From assembly GCA_001839685.1 (NCBI GenBank), contig MLAK01000816.1, forward strand, positions 141,610 to 185,453: 43,844 nucleotides of DNA, written 5' to 3'. This DNA comes from Tritrichomonas foetus. Taxonomy: Eukaryota > Parabasalia > Tritrichomonadida > Tritrichomonadidae. The position numbers and the translations under genes were made by a program. Below are positions 29,152 through 39,524 of the stretch, piece after piece. The notes beneath the pieces were generated by a model. It had not been told where the DNA came from and did not search any database. It worked only from the letters and a program-made list of their open reading frames with translations. Each line of letters opens with the position of its first letter. The first letter of the stretch is position 1.

Positions 29152-30450
29152 ATGAAGTGCCAATCTTATCTCCAAAGCTTTTCTGCCATTCGAAAAGCCA
29201 AAGAATCCAATGTTTTACTTTTAGAAACTATAGTTCAATCAACACGAGAATATACAGGAAGCATCGATCAATTTCTTCTCACTCTTTCCAAAATTCCCAA
29301 TGATTTACCAGAGAAACGACAGAAGCGTCTTTTCAAAAGCGTTTTAGGACCACTTGATTTTGAAGGAAAAGAGCCAGAAACCGACAAGATTTGGAATAAT
29401 TTTTCCGGAAATTTCATTAGCAAACCGCCAAGCATTTTGATTTTAAATGACTCATTAAAACGACACTTTATCGACCAACTATCCGACCTACTTCAGACAT
29501 ATGCCGAATCGATGAACAAAATCGAATCAGATTTCCAATCAAGTTATTCAGTTTACGCAGCAGAAGAAAACAACTACAACAAATCAAATAAAGCCTACCA
29601 ATTTATCTGCGAACAAATCGAAGATTTACATACAAAACTTAAGCCGGAAAACACATCAAACAAATCTCCAGATATTATCGATAAATTAAGATCTGACTTC
29701 ACTGAATGTAAAAATCAATATAAAACTATACAAACAGAAGCACTACTTGCAACAGAGAGTTTTGATGCTGCCAATTCGGAGTTTTCTGTGAACTCTGAAA
29801 AAATATTATGCGAGTTTGAAAAAGTTGACAAAATGTTTATGGAAAACCTTCATAACATTTTTGTTCAATTTGTTCAATATACTGGAAATTCACTTAAATC
29901 GATGTATGGTGAAAACAATTTAATAGTTGATGCTTTACTACCACTTGAAAATATAAAAGAATCAACTGAAGCTGATCCAAAAATAGATGAGCAAACACCA
30001 ATCAGTACCGCAATCAATCCTCGTGGATTAGATATCGATTTTACTGAATTGATTGATCCGTCAGTTTTATTTGAGCCAGAACTTTCTCAAAAAACTGCTA
30101 TAATTGCATCAGAAAATGCTAGTTTACCAGGCGAGTATGTATTTCCTAAAGGTACAGCTGTACGTGTAATTGAAATTCGTGGAAATGAAGCAAAAGTCAT
30201 CGATGAAGAAGGGAAGCGTGCAGCACGAGTTAATACTGCATATTTGACAATGGATGACCTACAGAGAGGTTCACCAAACGATTGGAAGCTTGCAACATTG
30301 AAGGAAGACATTGGAGGAGACAACCCAAGTGGAATTTCCGGAAAGAAGGGACAAAGTGTTCTTGCAGGAAAGATCGAAGGTGTTTCAGCACAATGCATGG
30401 ACATGTATGGCAGGAAAGGAATGGTTCCACTTGAGAAACTCAGTTTTTAA
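29152..30450 (+). CDS. BAR/F-BAR-like protein with two C-terminal SH3-like domains
   Basis: The 432-residue product begins at ATG 29152. Residues 1-270 are almost entirely helical with long charged helices (SYLQSFSAIRKAKESNVLLL, LSDLLQTYAESMNKIESDF, YNKSNKAYQFICEQIEDLHT), the appearance of a BAR or F-BAR dimer that bends membranes. After an acidic linker an SH3-like segment lies at about 313-368 (YVFPKGTAVRVIEIRGNEAKV). A second at about 376-432 (WKLATLKEDIGGD, GKKGQSVLAG, MYGRKGMVPLEKL) ends in the GxVP-type strand of SH3 domains. Such proteins link curved membranes to actin regulators and dynamin during endocytosis. The BAR call rests on pattern only. Confidence 0.65.
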   Translation: MKCQSYLQSFSAIRKAKESNVLLLETIVQSTREYTGSIDQFLLTLSKIPNDLPEKRQKRLFKSVLGPLDFEGKEPETDKIWNNFSGNFISKPPSILILNDSLKRHFIDQLSDLLQTYAESMNKIESDFQSSYSVYAAEENNYNKSNKAYQFICEQIEDLHTKLKPENTSNKSPDIIDKLRSDFTECKNQYKTIQTEALLATESFDAANSEFSVNSEKILCEFEKVDKMFMENLHNIFVQFVQYTGNSLKSMYGENNLIVDALLPLENIKESTEADPKIDEQTPISTAINPRGLDIDFTELIDPSVLFEPELSQKTAIIASENASLPGEYVFPKGTAVRVIEIRGNEAKVIDEEGKRAARVNTAYLTMDDLQRGSPNDWKLATLKEDIGGDNPSGISGKKGQSVLAGKIEGVSAQCMDMYGRKGMVPLEKLSF

Positions 30451-30874
30451 TGAAATTTATATAAAGAAGTATGTAATAAAAGAAATGTTTTACAATTCCA
30501 ATCATAATTTTTTTAATAATTTAATTTATAAAATTACAAAGACAATTTTCGCTTTTCATTCTGCAATTCATTGTTCAAAAACCACAACAATTAATTGTTC
30601 AAATATCATAGAATCAAGAATATAAATAGAATCAAGAATATAATAGAATCAAGAATATAAATAGAATCAAGAAAATGATGGATTCATGATCGAGGAAACA
30701 AAATAAAATCATTAGTATTCAGGAAAGTGACTTCAAGAAAAATTACAAGAGAAAATAGAAAACAACGTCAAATATGTACATGGTAGTTTATTAATGATTT
30801 CATAACTTCTGTAATAATATAATTCATACATCTATAGCTGTAATACAATTACTCAGTGTATAATTCTCAATTTT
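30451..30874. other. Convergent intergenic region
   Basis: The 3' flanks of the BAR-like gene and the leftward kinase gene meet here. It contains the short tandem repeat at 30608-30673; otherwise nothing is recognised. Confidence 0.5.
30608..30673. repeat. Short tandem repeat, 17-18 bp unit, about 3.7 copies
   Basis: The unit ATAGAATCAAGAATATA(A) occurs at 30608-30625, 30626-30642 and 30643-30660, with a partial copy at 30661-30673. Non-coding minisatellite. Confidence 0.85.
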
Positions 30875-32254
30875 TCACGGGGATGTTGAAAACTTGTTTT
30901 TTATAAGGCAAGTCAAATCGTCAAGAATATCAGATGGTGCATTTCCAGACAATAAAAGTCGACAGCTTTTCTTATCCTGGTTATCAATAACTGAAAGGTC
31001 GAGGTAAATATCATCACCTGGCAAATTCAAGACAATAGATTTTTCACCATTTATTGAAGTGGCAACACAAAACTTTCTTGGAAGAAGAAGTTCATTTAGA
31101 GCTTCATCTACTTTGTATCCAAATTCGTCAATTAATAGTTCTTCTTGAACATCAAATTGGTGAGATGCAAGACTTCCACATGTGGTTTCAGGTAATGAAT
31201 GGAAAACACTTTCATGTTCAATGGAAAATTTATTATCCTTCAAGTAACTATTAATCAAATAATAAAATATTTTTGATTCGTTGATTTCATTGCATGAGAT
31301 TTCATTTTCAATCTCATAGATTGGCTTACCAAGAAATTCTGAAATTCGTGACAAAATGTGAGAATCAGGATTTTCAATAATTTGCGAGACGTCTGGAAAA
31401 CTTACGTCTGTATCGGCTTGACGAGGAACTTCCTCAAAAAGTGAACTTTCTCTTATTTCTGTCACAGTTGGACGCAATGATGGATCTTTGTTTAAACATT
31501 GCTTGATTAAAAAAGCAACATCGCCAGGAACTTTTGAGAAGTCTAATTTTGTCACAATTGACTTACTTATATCGTTTGTTTTTGAATTGGCCATTTGTGA
31601 ATCGTCGAATGGACACTTTTTAGCAAAAAGAGTATAAATAAAAACACCAATGCTCCAAATATCCGCTTTCTGCCCGTCATACGAGTCGCTGTTGACAACC
31701 TCTGGTGCGGTATAGCCATAAGATCCACATTTTGAGCAGTTTTTGTGATTGATTGAAAATGAAGTAAATCCAAAATCTGTGAGCTTCGCTGAAATTTCGT
31801 TGGTGAGCAAAACATTTTCTGGCTTAATATCGCGATGGCAGAGGTGCAAAGAATGCATATATTCAATCGCTGATAAAACTTCATCTATTAATCGTAAAAT
31901 AACTGACCGTGAGGGGCTGCATTGTATAACGTATGAAAGAAGATCTCCATTTTCGTATAAATCTTGAACCTGGAAAAGTTGGCCGGCTGATTCGATGATT
32001 TCGTAAATATGAAGAATATGCGGGTGATTGAGAAGGGGAGCGATAACTTTTTCCCCAAAAATGTACTCACTGATATTACAGCATTTGAACTTACGCTTCG
32101 AAATCATTTTTACTGCAAATGATGTATAATCCCAACATCGATATGCAGAATAGATGCAAGAGAATGATCCTTTGGCGATCGCATTTCCAACAAAGTATTT
32201 GTGAACCTTATGAAACTGCGTAGACGTTGATCTTGTTCGACGTGGTGAACTCAT
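30875..32254 (-). CDS. Serine/threonine protein kinase (CAMK-like)
   Basis: The open frame extends to GTG 32320, but the first ATG is 32254, giving 459 residues (MSSPRRTRSTS...). The kinase domain spans about 20-272: Gly loop GNAIAKGSFSCIYSAY, ATP-binding Lys49 in FAVKMISK, catalytic loop HRDIKPEN (Asp142), DFG at 160-162, and SYGYTAPEVV as the APE motif (183-185). All catalytic residues are present, so it should be active. The GSYGYTAPE and KADIWSIGVFIYTLF segments fit the CAMK/CAMKL group. The C-terminal 180 residues contain no domain I recognise. Substrates are unknown. A TCA directly precedes the ATG. Confidence 0.88.
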   Translation of the reverse strand: MSSPRRTRSTSTQFHKVHKYFVGNAIAKGSFSCIYSAYRCWDYTSFAVKMISKRKFKCCNISEYIFGEKVIAPLLNHPHILHIYEIIESAGQLFQVQDLYENGDLLSYVIQCSPSRSVILRLIDEVLSAIEYMHSLHLCHRDIKPENVLLTNEISAKLTDFGFTSFSINHKNCSKCGSYGYTAPEVVNSDSYDGQKADIWSIGVFIYTLFAKKCPFDDSQMANSKTNDISKSIVTKLDFSKVPGDVAFLIKQCLNKDPSLRPTVTEIRESSLFEEVPRQADTDVSFPDVSQIIENPDSHILSRISEFLGKPIYEIENEISCNEINESKIFYYLINSYLKDNKFSIEHESVFHSLPETTCGSLASHQFDVQEELLIDEFGYKVDEALNELLLPRKFCVATSINGEKSIVLNLPGDDIYLDLSVIDNQDKKSCRLLLSGNAPSDILDDLTCLIKNKFSTSP

Positions 32255-33020
32255 TGACGAGATGATTTTGTTCTTCTGCTTTGAATTTTTTTTCTTAATA
32301 GCCACACAATCTTTTCTCACAAAAAATTAGGGAAAGAAGTTTTGTATGTTGGATTACTCTTAAAAAGTTTTGATTTCTGAATTACTCAGAAAAAAGACAA
32401 AGATTTCTAAACTACGACCAAGAATATAGCCAAAAATTTTTTTGTTGTTTTTGAAATTCTGTATATCGATACAATACTCATTGAAAATAATTTCTGATGT
32501 CTTTCTTAATTTAGATTTATATTCCTTTAGAATCATTTATTTGGTAAACCAGATGATCATTAAAATAAATCCTATGTAATTCACTTGAAACACTTCGGAT
32601 GATTGGGTCCTGTAATCATTTTTGAATGAACAGATACTAAGTAAAAAGACGTTATCATTTAAACATTATTGAAATAATATTTAGTTCACAATATGAAAGA
32701 TAATTGAATGGATTCACGGAGTTCCCCTGAATAATTGACAAAAACAATGAAAATTGAAAGATCATCAAATAATTCAAATTTATAGCGGTGGAAAAAGATA
32801 ATAATCATTAAACATCGATAAAAATAAATGTAATATACTATATTTTATTTCATCTATAATATAAATAATTTCTAATTCGATGAAAATGAGCTGATTCAAA
32901 AAAATTCCAAGTTGCAACTTTTTCATTCAATTATCAGCTTCAGTTTTTCAATGTCAGACAATTGTTTCATTGAATTTTGAAAAGTTTTGTTGAGCGGAGA
33001 AAAAAGAATTATAAAAAATT
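32255..33020. other. Intergenic region
   Basis: AT-rich; includes the GTG-started upstream extension of the kinase frame (32255-32320), which I treat as untranslated, and the 3' flank of the WD40 gene. No other frame or repeat is supported. Confidence 0.5.
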
Positions 33021-35060
33021 TTAATATCGAGATGATAATACACTCATACTCATTAATGAAGGAAGTCCACTATTCATAACTGCGTTATTTAAACTATGTG
33101 GGATTAATTCTGATTTGACACATGCAAAAACACGGTTAGACTGTTTATCTGCGTACACACATTTACAATCTGATGAATGCTTAATACTCCATAAAACTTT
33201 TCGCTTAATATAGTCATACACTACAACTTCCCCACCAGCATCACTAGAGGTGAATTTAGATTCACCATCTATATGAGAAATTGACCGAATTGCAAATTTA
33301 TGTAATCTTTGTATCATTAAAAGTTGTACATTATTAACAATATCCCAAATACGAATAGTTAAATCTTCACTTCCACTAAATAAGAAAAATCCTTCAAATA
33401 ATAATACTGTTACTGAGTCAGTATGCCCTTGTAAAAGAGTTTCTGTATAATTGGAATCAGATTCATGCCAAATATGAATTAATTTATCATTTCCTCCTGT
33501 AGCAAAAATCGGTGTTGAATCGATCCATTGTCCAGAAGATGCTAAAATTTCTTTATCACTTGCTTTCCATATCTTAATCATTGAAACTGCAGCATAAGAA
33601 AAGTTGTCTAAAATTGAATCAATCGACCATGTTGAAACGTAGCCGTCATAATCACATGAAAGCATAATAACTTTCATTTCACTCATTACAACTGAAATAC
33701 TTGAGATTGAGTTTTTATGTTTTGATGGCAATTCAACATGTTTATCATCAGATAAATTCATAAAAAATATCTTTCCAAAATCATGTCCAGTGACTGACCA
33801 AATCATGGGATTTTTCGGTCTTTCACGGACTCCAACATAAGCCGATAAAACGACAACATTTGTTGGTATTTTATGTGGTTGTTTCGGCGTAAAACTAAGA
33901 GGATCAATGACACGCACAAATTTGTCTTCACCAACAGTAGCTATCATTTTTGATGTACCATCATCTATTAAAGTAATATAAAAAATTGTTCCATTATGAA
34001 TTTTATATGATTGCTTTACAGTTCCACGATTGATGTCTATCATTGAGACACCTTCCCTTTGCATGAATAAAAATTTACCAGATGATGCAGTTATTAAATT
34101 ATCACAGTGTGTATTAAATTGAGTTTGATATAAAATTCGGGCCATTTCTTGGAATTCATAAATATAAAGATGACCGTTTCTGTCACCTAAAAGATATTGT
34201 TGAGTAGCATCTTCATAACAGGCAGATAAAAAGTCTTCGTTATGAGGATTTTGTAAAATATTGATAATTCTGTTATTTCTTGGATTATAAATTCTGAGAT
34301 GACGATCATAAGTAAAGACAAAGATTAAATTTTCACGAGGTACATACGTCAGTTTAAATATTGCAAATTCGCTAACTTTCTTGGCATATCCTGCTGTGAC
34401 AAATTGAGGATTATCTGTTAATTGTGCATCATACTGAAGAATTGTTCCGTTTTCAAAACCAGCATATAAATAACCACTATTATCAACAGTTGAGTTTGGT
34501 GAAAAACATATTGTATTATAGCCGTTTCCTCTCATATTTTTTAGTGTTAAAAATGTGACTTTTTTGAACATTTGTTTAGTTTCAATTTGATTTTTGGCAT
34601 TTCCAAGTGATAAAATTGTAATTCCTCTCTTTTCTACCACAAATAAGAATTTTGTGTATGTTTCAATACATAAAGGAGTACTTTCAAAACATCGAATTGA
34701 TAATAATGGTTCACTCGGAAAAGTTCTGTTGTTCATTTGCCAAACAAGAACAGACCTATCTGAGCATCCTGAGAACAATAATTGCATGCTTTCTGACCAA
34801 TGCAGAAATGATATATTTCCGTCATGTTTTTTGATACTATTTAGCGGATATAAAGTCGAATCTTCAAGCTTTTCGGGAATAGTCCAACGATACATAGTTC
34901 CATCGCGTGTACCGCCAACCATATAACATGGAGGAACCCATACACAACTTGTTAACGAGAATTTTTTTTGTGTAAACATTTTGGTTTGGAGGGTGAAAAA
35001 GATCGATCGATGAATTGACATACTGCATTCGCCACCGTCATTGTCGAAAATTTGATTCAT
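33021..35060 (-). CDS. WD40-repeat protein
   Basis: The 679-residue product starts at ATG 35060. WD40 blades run almost end to end: CYMVGGTRDGTMYRWTIP, LLFSGCSDRSVLVWQ, LYAGFENGTILQYDAQ, LIFVFTYDRHLRIYNP, MIATVGEDKFVRVIDP, VIMLSCDYDGYVSTWSID, PIFATGGNDKLIHIWHE, FLFSGSEDLTIRIWD and KFTSSDAGGEVVVYDYI. About 12-14 blades, probably two propellers. There is no other domain. Length and two-propeller layout are compatible with cilia-type WD proteins or general scaffolds, but no specific orthologue can be named. The protein sits alone, divergent from the Rab gene 576 bases away. Confidence 0.85.
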   Translation of the reverse strand: MNQIFDNDGGECSMSIHRSIFFTLQTKMFTQKKFSLTSCVWVPPCYMVGGTRDGTMYRWTIPEKLEDSTLYPLNSIKKHDGNISFLHWSESMQLLFSGCSDRSVLVWQMNNRTFPSEPLLSIRCFESTPLCIETYTKFLFVVEKRGITILSLGNAKNQIETKQMFKKVTFLTLKNMRGNGYNTICFSPNSTVDNSGYLYAGFENGTILQYDAQLTDNPQFVTAGYAKKVSEFAIFKLTYVPRENLIFVFTYDRHLRIYNPRNNRIINILQNPHNEDFLSACYEDATQQYLLGDRNGHLYIYEFQEMARILYQTQFNTHCDNLITASSGKFLFMQREGVSMIDINRGTVKQSYKIHNGTIFYITLIDDGTSKMIATVGEDKFVRVIDPLSFTPKQPHKIPTNVVVLSAYVGVRERPKNPMIWSVTGHDFGKIFFMNLSDDKHVELPSKHKNSISSISVVMSEMKVIMLSCDYDGYVSTWSIDSILDNFSYAAVSMIKIWKASDKEILASSGQWIDSTPIFATGGNDKLIHIWHESDSNYTETLLQGHTDSVTVLLFEGFFLFSGSEDLTIRIWDIVNNVQLLMIQRLHKFAIRSISHIDGESKFTSSDAGGEVVVYDYIKRKVLWSIKHSSDCKCVYADKQSNRVFACVKSELIPHSLNNAVMNSGLPSLMSMSVLSSRY

Positions 35061-35636
35061 GTTTTAAATTAACGTTATTTAATTCGAGTCAATGGGACAT
35101 GCTATATGAAATATATTTTAATTTTAAAGAGTAAATTAATACTGCCATGCTAAGTGAAATACGTGATTCAAATTTTAATCGGAGAATTCCACAAAGAATG
35201 CTGAATTCAGGAAAAATTGAACATGCGATTAATTTTTGAAAGTATTTTTCATGTTTGACAATCACTTCAGTAATATCATGTGTATATATTTAAATTTGTC
35301 TGTATTCAAGCAACACTTTCATGTAAAATGACCTATTTTTGTTTATTTTTTTTTATAAACAAAATATGAGCTACTATGTATAGACGCTATATTACTTGTT
35401 TCTCGTTGATCACTTTGAAATCATATCGTATCATTCTTCAAACGTTTCTGAGGTTTCCCATCAAATTTGGGCGGTTTTTGTCAGTTTTGATCGGAAAAGG
35501 TTACTCTCAAATTGGGTGATATGACGATATCAGTTGAATGATCGCGATTCAATATTTAATAGAAAAGATTTTACAGATATTGAAAATTAAGAGACGAATT
35601 TAAAATAAATCATTAATAAAGTTTCCGCTTCATTAA
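35061..35636. other. Divergent intergenic region
   Basis: AT-rich spacer between the WD40 and Rab genes, containing both promoters. TCATTA at 35630-35635 is the only recognised element. Confidence 0.5.
35630..35635 (+). promoter_or_regulatory. Candidate Inr element (TCATTA)
   Basis: TCATTA ends one base before the Rab ATG at 35637, a close fit to the trichomonad initiator with a 5-nt leader. Confidence 0.5.
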
Positions 35637-36272
35637 ATGGCGAACGCAGACCCAGACTATAAATTCAAAATATGTGTGATTGGATCAGCAGGCTGTGGTA
35701 AAACAGCCATGGTTGACCAGCTCATCACCCACAAATTCCAAGAACAAACAAAAACTACAGTCGGTGTTGATTACAGACCATACCAATTCACAATCAACGA
35801 TTTCATTATACAGTTAGAGCTTTGGGATACAGCCGGACAGGAACAATACAAAGCAGTTGCAAAAACATATTTCCGCAATGCAACAGGATGCGTTCTCGTG
35901 TTTGATACAACCGACCAGGCATCGTTCAATGAATTGTCATTCTGGCTTCAGCAGTTTAGGCAACTCGCTGATCCAAATGCTATGATTTTATTAGTAGGTA
36001 ATAAAATTGACCTTGAAGATAAAAGGCAAATTCAGCCAGATGTTGCTGAGCAATTTGCTAAAGATAACTTGCTTGTTTATGTGGAAACATCTGCTCTCAC
36101 AGGTCACAATATCAAAGAGACTTTTGAAAGGGTAGCACACGGATTGTTTGATCTTGTTAAAACAAACAAACTGAACGTTAAGTCAGCAGCACAAGCTAAT
36201 GCTGTTCCAAAAGAAAGAGTTATGGATCTTTCTGCTGAAATTCCAAATGTTACAGGTGCTTGCCTTTGCTAA
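35637..36272 (+). CDS. Rab family small GTPase
   Basis: The 211-residue protein has the full G-domain set: P-loop GSAGCGKT (16-23), switch I with TTVGVDY (Thr41 near the Mg-binding position), DTAGQE (64-69), GNKIDL (121-126) and ETSAL (150-154). It ends in CLC, a Cys-x-Cys double geranylgeranylation signal typical of Rabs. The switch II stretch QYKAVAKTYFRNATG resembles the Rab pattern YRxxxxxYYRxAxG. It would cycle between cytosol and membrane to direct vesicle traffic. The subfamily cannot be set by eye; Rab1/8/11-like members are possible. Gln68 is present, so GTP hydrolysis should be normal. Confidence 0.95.
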   Translation: MANADPDYKFKICVIGSAGCGKTAMVDQLITHKFQEQTKTTVGVDYRPYQFTINDFIIQLELWDTAGQEQYKAVAKTYFRNATGCVLVFDTTDQASFNELSFWLQQFRQLADPNAMILLVGNKIDLEDKRQIQPDVAEQFAKDNLLVYVETSALTGHNIKETFERVAHGLFDLVKTNKLNVKSAAQANAVPKERVMDLSAEIPNVTGACLC

Positions 36273-37475
36273 ACATACAATTTTATGTACTTACTTATAT
36301 TTTGTTTATACATTTTTTTTATATACCTTATATTTCGATAGAGAAAATTACATCCAATATTTGATTATGACTTTTGTTGTCATTTTTCGAGATATTCCAG
36401 AATTTTTATGTAGATTACACAAGATAATAAATGAATAAAATTTAGAAAAAGAAATTAAAACAATTATGTTTTCTTATCAATACATAATTTTATCCGGAAA
36501 AGCATGTGTCTCAGAAGATGAAATAGTTCATTTTAGTAATATGTATATAGGTAAAATAAAAAGCTTTATGGATTAATGAGTATGATTTATTTTGTAATAA
36601 CTAGATATTATTAAACTCAGAATATTTTAATATTGACATAAATAACTGTATTACATAATATTACCGTAACAATAATAAACATTATTCAGGAAACCATCAA
36701 GATATTTTGAAATAAAAATTAGATATATTTGATGGTTTATCATTCAAAAGGTGAATATTTGGAGAAACTTGAATATCTATTTATTTATTTCACAGATTTT
36801 TCTGAAAATGAGGATTCTATAATAATATCATTCAATGATTTTAAAATAAGAATAATAATATATAATTTTAATTTTTTTCCATATTGTAATTAAAAAGATT
36901 TTCATTTCATTTTTGTGTTCATTGATACTAAGCAAGATGGTATTCAATCATCAATATGAAAATAAACATGCCTTTTTTTAAATTTCATAAATTGAAATGT
37001 TCAATAACATTATTTCTGCAAAATGAATGAATATTTGTGCCAGGAGATGAAAGGATAGCTCTTGTTCATCTACTAATTCAATCTTTGATCGGGCTTTGGC
37101 AATACATATTCCTCTGAGAGATACTCAAGAAAAATTTATTTATCGTATCATACAAAATATTTTTCGCCATTCAAATGTACCCAAGTAAGAAAGTCACTTT
37201 TCTAGATAACGTTATTTCATTATTCCACTTTTCCAAAGCGACATTTGATATAAAAACCATTCAATACCAGAATACCTAAGCTTTTTCATGAAGTAATTCT
37301 ATTATAGTTTTTTAAATTTAGTTGTATTTCTGCTGGAATATTTCGATAAAAACAGCTTGAAGCGAAAAAATAGAAAAGATATTGACGAAATCGTACAAAA
37401 ATGTGGAAAAAAATAAAATATTTAACGTCTCACATTTCACTTTTTCAACTCAATTAAACGGTCCTATATAAACAA
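36273..37475. other. Long AT-rich intergenic region
   Basis: About 1.2 kb. The frame at 36199-36438 overlaps the Rab C-terminus and is a shadow. A slightly less AT-rich patch at 37040-37130 gives no convincing translation on either strand. Nothing supported. Confidence 0.5.
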
Positions 37476-39125
37476 ATGATTGAAGATTCGAGATCAAACG
37501 CCGGTTACTTCGTCGATCAGTCCTTTACATTACTAATGGGAAGCCAGAGACACGTTTTCAAGGGTGATCTCTTTGCCAAAATGTCAAAAAGGTGCGCAAG
37601 TTTACTCGAAAAAGGAATTACTGAGGCCGCAATCATGAGAAGAGTCGATAAAGACATTTTTGATGCATTCGTTGCTGCCTGTCAACTCAAACCATTTAAA
37701 GTAACAGCAAAAAATGCATACGAACTTCTTTATCTCGCCAAAGAATGGGAAATTGCTTCTCTCGAAAAATTCGCAAATGATTATATCAATCAAAAGGACT
37801 TAAATCCACCAGCACCGAAGGATTACATTCAAATTCTTGCAGACAGATCGAAGGAAGATACTGTCGAAATTGATGATATTCGCGCTGTCGCTGCAGAAAT
37901 TAATGATGCCTTCAATGACGATAGATTTATCGCATTACCGCCCGAAATCATTTTCCAGACAATTCTCACGGCTGATCCCCATGATGTCGATCCAGAAAAA
38001 TTATTGAACTTTACAATGTCACTTTTCGACAAAAAACCATCAACAGGAATTCCATTGACACTTTTAATGAATTTTGAAAAACTTAATCCCGAACAAAGAT
38101 CGAAAATATTTACATCACCGAAAATGCACGTCGAAACGCTCAACTACTTCATTGCGTGGGCCATCACATCAATCCGCAACCGTGCATGCAGTGAGACCAA
38201 AGAGCTTCTGAATAGGTCGAATTTCCGCGTTGCCAAATTAGCGGATTCTATCGAGCGCGCCAGAAAATCTGACAAGGCCAAGTACCATGAAGACCACGAT
38301 GATGAATTGCATCAACTGACAAAACAGATAGCTGACCAGGAGAAAGAATTACATGAATTAATGGAGTTGATAGAAAATGATGCAAATGAAGAAATTGAAG
38401 CAGAAAAAACGCGCCAAAGCACACTCGAAGTGAACCAGGACTCTGTCTCCGAAATCCAGAGGGTTGGCAACGAGTGCCAAATCAACGTTGCTGGCACAAA
38501 TGCACAAATTCGCCAAATCGTTAAAGAAATGCTGAGTGGTCTTCGCACCGAATTGGATGGAGAAGTTGAAGCCGTTCGTGAAGATAATGACATCAAATGT
38601 ACAGAAATCCTCGACCAACTTAAAATCCCAGTTAAAGAACAATCTAACGTTATTACTAAGCTTCTTGAACGCACAACTGGTCTTCGAACAGTTATTGAAA
38701 AGACTAATAAAGAAATCCATTCCGCCAAATGCGTACTTGTCGCTAAAGTACTTCGCGACAAGCTTAGGTGTGATGAGTTTATTCGTGATACAGATAAGAG
38801 ATTCGAAATTTTCAACACATCTCAAAAGTGGGACATCTCACCTTCAGAGGTTGAAGCATCCGATCTCATTATTGAGGGATTCGAAAGCAACATGAACAGA
38901 CTCTGCCCAATTAGAGGCAATTCGAACTACTCCCCACCAACATCTCCAAAGATGGTTTCTCCAAGGAAACAACAGAAGGAGGAACCAGAATCACCACTTT
39001 CTAGCCAGGAAAAGGCCGAATCTGTACATTCTAGTTCGACTCATCGTGAAGAAGAAGAGGAAGAAGAGGCAAGAATAACTTTGAGCTCTAGTTCGGGCCC
39101 ACTTTCTCCGCCACAGTCACCTTAA
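37476..39125 (+). CDS. BTB/POZ protein with coiled coil and acidic Ser/Pro tail
   Basis: The 549-residue product begins at ATG 37476. Residues about 14-110 look like a BTB/POZ fold (FTLLMGSQRHVFKGDLFAKM, then FDAFVAACQLKPFKVTAKNA, YELLYLAKEWEIASLEKFA), with the BACK-like helical segment following to about 250. A charged coiled coil extends over about 255-440 (DELHQLTKQIADQEKELHEL). The tail (about 485-549) is rich in Ser, Pro and Glu with runs such as HREEEEEEE and SSSSGPLSPPQSP, likely disordered and possibly phosphorylated. This is a common trichomonad architecture; it could be a Cullin3 adaptor or an oligomeric scaffold. The coding DNA has many in-frame CGC/GCC codons and seems more GC-rich than its neighbours. 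Confidence 0.75.
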   Translation: MIEDSRSNAGYFVDQSFTLLMGSQRHVFKGDLFAKMSKRCASLLEKGITEAAIMRRVDKDIFDAFVAACQLKPFKVTAKNAYELLYLAKEWEIASLEKFANDYINQKDLNPPAPKDYIQILADRSKEDTVEIDDIRAVAAEINDAFNDDRFIALPPEIIFQTILTADPHDVDPEKLLNFTMSLFDKKPSTGIPLTLLMNFEKLNPEQRSKIFTSPKMHVETLNYFIAWAITSIRNRACSETKELLNRSNFRVAKLADSIERARKSDKAKYHEDHDDELHQLTKQIADQEKELHELMELIENDANEEIEAEKTRQSTLEVNQDSVSEIQRVGNECQINVAGTNAQIRQIVKEMLSGLRTELDGEVEAVREDNDIKCTEILDQLKIPVKEQSNVITKLLERTTGLRTVIEKTNKEIHSAKCVLVAKVLRDKLRCDEFIRDTDKRFEIFNTSQKWDISPSEVEASDLIIEGFESNMNRLCPIRGNSNYSPPTSPKMVSPRKQQKEEPESPLSSQEKAESVHSSSTHREEEEEEEARITLSSSSGPLSPPQSP

Positions 39126-39524
39126 AATTTTGATGATCGATACATTTTCAACTTTTTATTTTTTATTTTATTTTTTCGACCTTTTTTAATCTCTTTCATC
39201 ATTCTTCTTTTTATTGATTTAATACCCGGTTATCTTAAATGATATTTCATGTTTATGTTGTGTACTTTTCATCAATTTTATATTGATTTAGAACATAAAA
39301 TGGTTGTGAATGAATAAATGAATTTATATCGAATAGCAGAAAGATTTTTTCCTTTTACACTATAAAAAAACAATTCAGAGAAAATAAAATTAAATAATTA
39401 ATACACAGTGGAAAAAAGTTTGCTAAACTGTCAATGAAAAAATTGTATTTATTACAGGAATTTATACACAAATATACATCATAAAGCGTCTCAGAAAAGA
39501 TAATGAACAAACTAAACACACACA
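39126..39524. other. Convergent intergenic region
   Basis: The 3' flanks of the BTB gene and the leftward Myb gene. T-rich then A-rich; AATAAA-like sites on both strands may be polyadenylation signals. No gene. Confidence 0.5.

Noticed and set aside
32255..32320. N-terminal extension of the kinase
   Set aside because: Begins at GTG; the first ATG at 32254 with a TCA directly upstream is more likely in a eukaryote.
38312..38825. Two overlapping minus-strand frames of 155-168 codons
   Set aside because: Antisense to the coiled-coil part of the BTB gene; compositionally shadow frames.
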